The notes below the pieces were generated by a model that saw only the letters and a program-made list of their open reading frames with translations, made no database searches and was not told where the DNA came from. 64,000 bases of DNA from Zingiber officinale (taxonomy: Eukaryota; Streptophyta; Magnoliopsida; Zingiberales; Zingiberaceae). The DNA lies in NCBI RefSeq assembly GCF_018446385.1, contig NC_056005.1, positions 43,033,461 through 43,097,460 of the forward strand. The letters run 5' to 3'. This document shows positions 59,158-64,000 of this stretch, piece after piece. Both the position numbers and the translations under genes were made by a program. Within the stretch, counting starts at the first letter, position 1; every line of letters begins with the position of its first letter.

Positions 59158-60047
59158 TGTTAGACTCCGTGGGTATTTTAATGTGATCAACCAAGTTGGT
59201 TAGGTCATGCTTTGTGTTTGATCCATGTGTCTGAGTGTGCAGGAGCTTAGGAGTGCAGGAAGTCAAGCGGAAGATGCAACTAGCGAGAAGGACGACACGG
59301 GAAGGGAGTCGACGGGCTTGGTGCGTCCGAAGGACGAGAAAGCTGCAGAAGAGTACATCGGTGGGCGAGAAGAACGTGCGCAATGTTCGAGGGACGTTAA
59401 GCCAGGGAGGAAGGCTGCTCGAGGAGAAGGCCGGGAATTGGGTTCGGGTGAGCCCTATTCCGGTTGGCCGCAATCACCCAAAAGAACGGAACTTCTGAAG
59501 CTGAAGTAAAGAAGCAAGTGTGCTGGAAACACTGCTCAAGGCGCCTTCATCATGGCTTGAAGGCGCCTTCACCTTGAAGGCGCCTTCAAGGCTTGATGAA
59601 GGCACCTTCATCTGGTCAAAATGACCGTTTGCGCTGTAGATAGAGTTATATCCACTCACTCCCTTGGAGGCGCCTTGGACCTCTATTGGAGGTGCCTTAG
59701 ACCTCCGAGATAGAATTTCTAGCGGCTATATAAAGGTCCCTGGAGGTAGAAATTATTCATCAATTGTTCTTTCAACTTTGTATTCATTCCTAGCAACTAG
59801 TGAGCGCTCTAAGTGTATAAAAAAGGCTTCTTCGCCTACAGTGAAGGAGACTCTGCTAATGCGATTTCCGACCGCCTTGGATTAACAACCCCCTGGGTTG
59901 TAACCAAGTTAAAATTTTGTCTCTTTTCTATTTCTACTTTTTATTTTTATTATTGTTGCTATCTGTTTGAGTTGAAAGACGAGAAGGGTATACTTTTATT
60001 TTTTCAGGCAATTCACCCCCCTCTTGCCGGCCTCCGCTGCACCTACA
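59158..60047 (+). repeat. Gag-only element 5' LTR
   Basis: It begins TGTTAGACTCC and ends CACCTACA, with a TATATAAA box at 59727-59734. At 59536-59615 it holds several copies of the palindrome AAGGCGCCTT in a short array. The 3' LTR (62196-63045) has fewer copies, which accounts for most of the 40-bp length difference. Confidence 0.92.
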
Positions 60048-60112
60048 ATTGGTATCAGAGCAAGACCGCCTCAGAAGGACTAACCGTCGACTGAAGCACG
60101 AAGATCAAGAAA

Positions 60113-61190
60113 ATGGCCGGAACAAGCATTCATCTCCCGAAGTTCGACGGAGACTTCGCGACGTGGAAACGCCGGATGGAGGTATTTTTTAAAATCGACT
60201 TCGATATTTTACTAACTATGAAATATGATTTTGAAGTTCCGAAAGACAAAGAAGAGCATCAGTGGAACAAGAAGGAGCAAACCGAGTTTGTCGCCAATGG
60301 AAAGGGAGAGTTCCACCTGCTTAGTGTGCTACCACCACAAGAGGTAAGTCGGATCGGAAGCTACGAGTTCGTGAAAGACCTTTGGGAAAAATTCCTGGAG
60401 CTTCACGAAGGTACATCCGAAGCGAAGGTTGCAAGATGGGATATCCTCCGGACTCAACTTACGAACATCCGGATGAACCAAGGTGAGAAGGTAGCGCAAT
60501 TCCAAGCAAGGATTAAGGAGCTAATAACTCAACTAAGCAACCTTGGAGAAGAAGTAACGAACCGGGACTCGATCCGGTACGCACTCAACGCCTTCCCCAG
60601 AACTCCAGAATGGGCGTCCTTAGTAGATGCATACTACATCTCTAAGGACTTCGAGGTAAGTACTTTAGAAAATTTATTTTCAACTTTTGAACTTCATGAA
60701 TCTCGGATTGCAGAACCCAATGAAGTGGAGAAAACAAGCCAGAACATTGCTTTAAAGGCAAGAACAAATGATTCTGACTCCGAAGCCTCGATCGACCAAT
60801 TAGAAGCAGCACTACTGGTAAAGCGTTTCAATAAGTTTTTTAATTCTAATAAATTTAGATCGTAGACAAAGAGGCATGAGTGAAAGAGAAAAATGGTTCG
60901 TTGCTACAACTGCAATGAAGAAGGGCATATCAAAGATAACTGCCCAACATTGAAGAAAAAGGGAAGAGTAAAGGAAAAGCGACAATCTTCCTCCAAACAG
61001 AAGAACCTGAAGGCCACTTGGTTAGATTCGTCTTCTTCCGAATCAGACGTCGAAGCCTTCTCGGGGTTAGCGCTAATGCCTAACCATCAGCTGGAAGAAG
61101 AGTCAAGCTCAGAGATGAGCATAGATGAAGGGGGAGGAACATCAGACGAAGAAAGCTACAGTGAAGGGAGGCATCACCAAGTCAGGTGAG
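60113..61190 (+). pseudogene. Gag of the non-autonomous element, with stops
   Basis: The start at 60113 opens a 250-residue frame with F-D-G-D-F-A-T-W-K-R-R-M, W-D-I-L-R-T-Q-L and F-Q-A-R-I-K-E-L, the UBN2-type copia gag plan. The same frame resumes after two stops (60863-60865 TAG and a TGA near 60881) and gives a CCHC knuckle (C-Y-N-C, G-H, N-C-P) near 60905-60946, then an acidic Ser/Glu-rich stretch to 61189. A frameshift near 61186 moves the reading to a coiled-coil segment (61186-61413). Gag forms the particle and binds RNA. Confidence 0.9.
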
Positions 61191-62195
61191 TAATCTGACC
61201 CCTACTCAGTCGTTTCAATTTATCAAGTCTCTTACTAAAGATTTATTTAAATTAGAAAAAGAGAATGCTGACTTAAATAGAATCTTAAATAAATTGAAAT
61301 CAGAAAATGATAATTTAAAATTAGAAATTAAAAAATTGAAATCTAATGCATGTTTAAAAATAAATATTTTTCAAAAATCAAAACTTAAAATTTATGAAAA
61401 ATTAAACTGGTAAGTTAAACATCATCAAGGTCAACTTAGAAAATTTCCCAAGAACTATGTACCCCCTAAGTATTTGACTAATCAAGTAGGAAGGAACCTC
61501 TATTTGGTTCCAAAATCTATCTTAAATTAAATTTTTTTGGGCTTTCAGCGAGAAAATTAAACGTTAAAATTTCTTTATAAAAGCTTTGTCTAAGGAAGTG
61601 GTTGTTGCTCCAATAACCAAGAAGGCCTAGTGCCTTGCCACGACCTGGAAGCTGAAATATTGAAATACAATGTTTAATCAACTTTCTGAAAAAGCATTAA
61701 ACTAGAATTAAATAATGCTTTGAAAGTTTTTTCAAATATTGTCTTTGAAAATCTTCAAAATTTTTACTTAGATTTTTTTAAAGTCATTTTACTTAGAAAT
61801 TTTTTTCAAAATTCTAAAAATTCAGTTTACTTTAAAAAAATTTCTGGAAAACTCTAAAAATTCATTTTTACTTAGAAATTTTTGAAAAATTCATCTTGCT
61901 CTGAAATTTTTCTAACTTAACATTTTGCTAAATATTTTTTAAATAAATATCATATTCTCTTATTATTATCCCATTTTTGCTGTGATCAAAGGGGGAGAGA
62001 ATTTTTTAAAAAAACTTTAAGTTTTAAAAATATTTTTTGAAAAATTGAGTTTAACTCTAAATTAATTAGTTGCAATTTTATTTATTACAAATTTATGCTT
62101 AACATGTTAGTTTAGTAATTTTCTTTAAAATTACTGTTTGTCTATTTTTACCCTAACTTGAACTTGGGTTGATGCACATTAAAAAGGGGGAGATT
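61191..62195 (+). other. Rest of the interior of the gag-only element
   Basis: A Lys/Glu/Asn-rich coiled-coil tail of gag (to 61413) is followed by a short segment near 61425-61528 that reads as the Gag C-terminal end, then AT-rich sequence with repeated aaaatttttnnaaaattc words (61740-61960). No pol domain is recognisable. The stretch 61560-61680 resembles LTR-leader text (cctagtgccttgccacgacc) of the copia family and may be a remnant of another element. Confidence 0.65.
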
Positions 62196-63045
62196 GTTAG
62201 ACCCCATGGGTGTTTTGATGTGATAAACCAAGTTGGTTAGGTCCTGCTTTGTGTTTGATCCCTGTGTCTGAGTGTGCAGGAGCTTAGGAGCTCAGGAAGT
62301 CGAGCGGAAGACGCAGCTAGAGAGAAGGATGGCACGGGAAGGGAGCCGACAGGCCCTGTGCGTCCGAAGGACGAGAGTGCTGCGGAAGAGTACACCGGTG
62401 GGCGAGAAGAATGTGCACAGCATTCGAGGGACGTTAAGCTGGGGAGGAAGGCTGCTCGAGGAGAAGGCCGGGAAATGAGTTCGGGTGAGCCCTATTCCGA
62501 TTGGCCGCAATCACCCAAAAGAACAGAACTTCGGAAGCTAAAGCAAAGAAGCAAGTGTGCTGGAAACACTGCTCAAGGCGCCTTCATCATGGCTTGAAGG
62601 CGCCTTCATCTGGTCAAAATAACCGTTTGCGCTGCGGATAGAGTTCTATCCGCTCACTCCCTTGGAGGTGCTTTGGACCTCTATTGGAGGCACCTTTGAC
62701 CTCCGAAATAGAATTTCCAGCGGCTATATAAAGGCCCCTGGAGCTATGAATTATTCATCAATTGTTCTTTCAACTCTGTATTCATTCCTAGCAACTAGTG
62801 AGCACTCTAAGTGTGTAAAAAAGGCTTCTCCGCCTACAGTGAAGGAGACTCTGCTAGTGCGATTTTTGACCGCCTTGGATTAACAATCCCCTGGGTTGTA
62901 ACCAAGTTAAAATTCTGTCTCTCTTCTATTTCTGCTTTTTATTTGTATTATTGTTGCTATCTGTTTGAGTTGAAAGATGAGGAGGGTATACTTTTATTTT
63001 TTCAGGCAATTCACCCCCCTCTTGCTGACCTCCAATGCACCTACA
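62196..63045 (+). repeat. Gag-only element 3' LTR
   Basis: This is the partner of 59158-60047, with the same ends and a TATATAAA box near 62725. It carries fewer AAGGCGCCTT units. It is bordered on the right by the target copy caata. Confidence 0.92.
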
Positions 63046-63560
63046 CAATACAGCCTTCCTGAGATCAACACTATCCTAAAAAAGGTTAGTAACAACAAAA
63101 TATATTCCAAATTTGACTTAAAAAGTGGTTTCCATTATGTTGCTATGCATCCAAACTCTATAGAGTGGATAACTTTATGGGTACCTAATGTGTTATATGA
63201 ATGGCTGGTCATGCCATTCGGCTTAAAAAAAATACTCCTACCATCTTCCAGTGAAAGATGGACAACTGTTTTAAAGAGATAGAGGATTTCATTGCCATCT
63301 ATATTGATGATATCTTGTTATTCTCTCCATATGAGGAACAACATGCAAACATTTACAGAGGATGTTATCAATATGTCAGGAGCATGGATACTCAACCCTA
63401 CAAAAATGAAGATTGCAGTATCCGAGATTGAATTCCATGGGGCAGGACTTGGAAACAGTAGGATACGTCTGCAACCACACATCATCACCAAGATTGCGGA
63501 TTTTCAAGAGAACTTAAAAACGACGAAGGGCATGAGGTCCTAGCTCAGACTTCTTAATTA
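63046..63560 (+). pseudogene. Pararetroviral RT, third part, with catalytic site
   Basis: The frame continues RT through F-D-L-K-S-G-F-H, a M-P-F-G-L motif near 63210-63225 and the catalytic Y-I-D-D at 63300-63311. Stops and shifts occur near 63282 and 63541. The remaining palm/thumb part reads to about 63560. Confidence 0.92.
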
Positions 63561-64000
63561 TGACAGGAATTATATCCCTAACATCGATAAATTACTCAAC
63601 CCTCTATATGCAAAAACAAGTCCCAATGGAGACAAGAGGTTAAATTTGCAAGACTGGGCCCTCATCTGAAAAATTAAGGGTCTTATCAAAAATGTGCCTG
63701 ATCTTGAAGTCCCCCCAGAAGAATGTTGTATCATCCTAGAAACAGATAGCTGTATGGATGGATGGGGAGGATTTTGCAAATGGAGAAAAGGCATGTTTGA
63801 CCCAAGAACTTCAGAAAAAATATGTGCCTATGCCAGTGGGAAGTTTAACCCTCCTAAATCTATTATCGATGCAGAGATCCATGCAGTTATGAACTTTCTA
63901 GAAGCTCTCAAAATATATTTCCTTGATAAAGAATGCCTTATTATCAGAACAGACTATCAGGCAATCATTAGCTTCTTGGGGAAGACTTCCAGCAACAAGC
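63561..64000 (+). pseudogene. Pararetroviral RNase H, partial
   Basis: RNase H is readable in the same strand, with the first catalytic Asp in E-T-D-S (about 63741-63752), a Glu in D-A-E-I-H-A (about 63870) and an Asp in R-T-D-Y (about 63950). An in-frame TGA lies at about 63667. The window ends inside this domain. Confidence 0.9.

Larger units (their letters stand above)
59158..63045 (+). mobile_element. Gag-only LTR retrotransposon (non-autonomous, SIRE/Maximus-like copia gag)
   Basis: The LTRs are 59158-60047 (890 bp) and 62196-63045 (850 bp). The target duplication caata is perfect (59153-59157 and 63046-63050). The primer site for initiator tRNA-Met is at 60050-60061 and the polypurine tract taaaaagggggagat lies before 62196. 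The 2.15-kb interior encodes only gag; protease, integrase, RT and RNase H are absent. Such elements depend on enzymes from a related full element. Confidence 0.92.
46300..64000 (+). other. Endogenous badnavirus-like pararetrovirus (Caulimoviridae), split by two retrotransposons
   Basis: Viral sequence occupies 46300-49186, 59070-59157 and 63046 to the window end. Coding order is dUTPase, capsid, zinc knuckle, second Cys cluster, aspartic protease, RT, RNase H, on one strand. There are no LTRs. The Cys cluster at 48031-48108 has the spacing C-x2-C-x11-C-x2-C-x4-C-x2-C, a signature of badnavirus polyproteins. Movement protein and earlier ORFs are missing on the left, and the right end continues past the window. 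Many stops and frameshifts show this is an old, inactive integration. Confidence 0.92.

Overview
The window is nuclear DNA of a flowering plant. The evidence is two intron-rich or plant-type host genes, long-LTR Ty1/copia and Ty3/gypsy elements primed by initiator tRNA-Met, CACTA-type DNA transposon ends, an Au SINE, and an endogenous badnavirus-like pararetrovirus. The GC-rich start of the F-box gene and the badnavirus relic would suit a monocot outside the grasses, but this is a weak inference. Most of the sequence is nested transposons; the only intact host genes lie at about 37.5-43.4 kb.

Layout: (1) 1-8220 is the 3' end of a copia element (Copia-1), with a 4.8-kb CACTA element inserted in its LTR. 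(2) 8221-10845 is the right part of another CACTA-type element carrying decayed exons of a leishmanolysin-like (M8) metallopeptidase gene. (3) 10846-13884 is the 3' end of a gypsy chromovirus with a 2.2-kb LTR that contains a palindromic repeat array. (4) 13885-14339 is a third CACTA end. (5) 14897-34189 is a complete but dead gypsy element (Gypsy-A). Its 3' LTR was hit twice: by a reverse-oriented complete copia (Copia-2, 21235-30951) and by a copia element now reduced to a solo LTR (31735-34065). (6) 34190-37561 is gene-fragment, repeat and AT-rich intergenic DNA. (7) 37562-39085 (+) encodes a SKIP22/FBXO7-like F-box protein. 40469-43416 (-) encodes a ten-exon inositol-tetrakisphosphate 1-kinase. 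The two genes converge. (8) 44719-44889 is an Au SINE with a 16-bp target-site duplication. (9) From about 46300 to the window end lies a badnavirus-like endogenous pararetrovirus with dUTPase, capsid, two zinc-binding motifs, protease, RT and RNase H. Its RT region is split by a complete copia element (Copia-3, 49187-59064) and by a gag-only retrotransposon (59158-63045).

Target-site duplications fix several insertion events exactly: agttg for Copia-3, caata for the gag-only element, ggata for Copia-2, att for the CACTA element, tctag/tctgg for Gypsy-A and gggaa/ggaaa for the solo LTR. Copia-1, Copia-2, Copia-3 and the solo LTR share LTR ends, a TATAAAAG box and a leader, so one long-LTR copia family seeded the window at least four times. 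All transposon reading frames carry stops or frameshifts, so none looks able to make a full polyprotein. The strongest candidate for something unusual is the pararetrovirus with a trimeric-dUTPase domain ahead of a badnavirus-type capsid and Cys signature. The M8 peptidase exons next to a CACTA end and the gag-only element come next.
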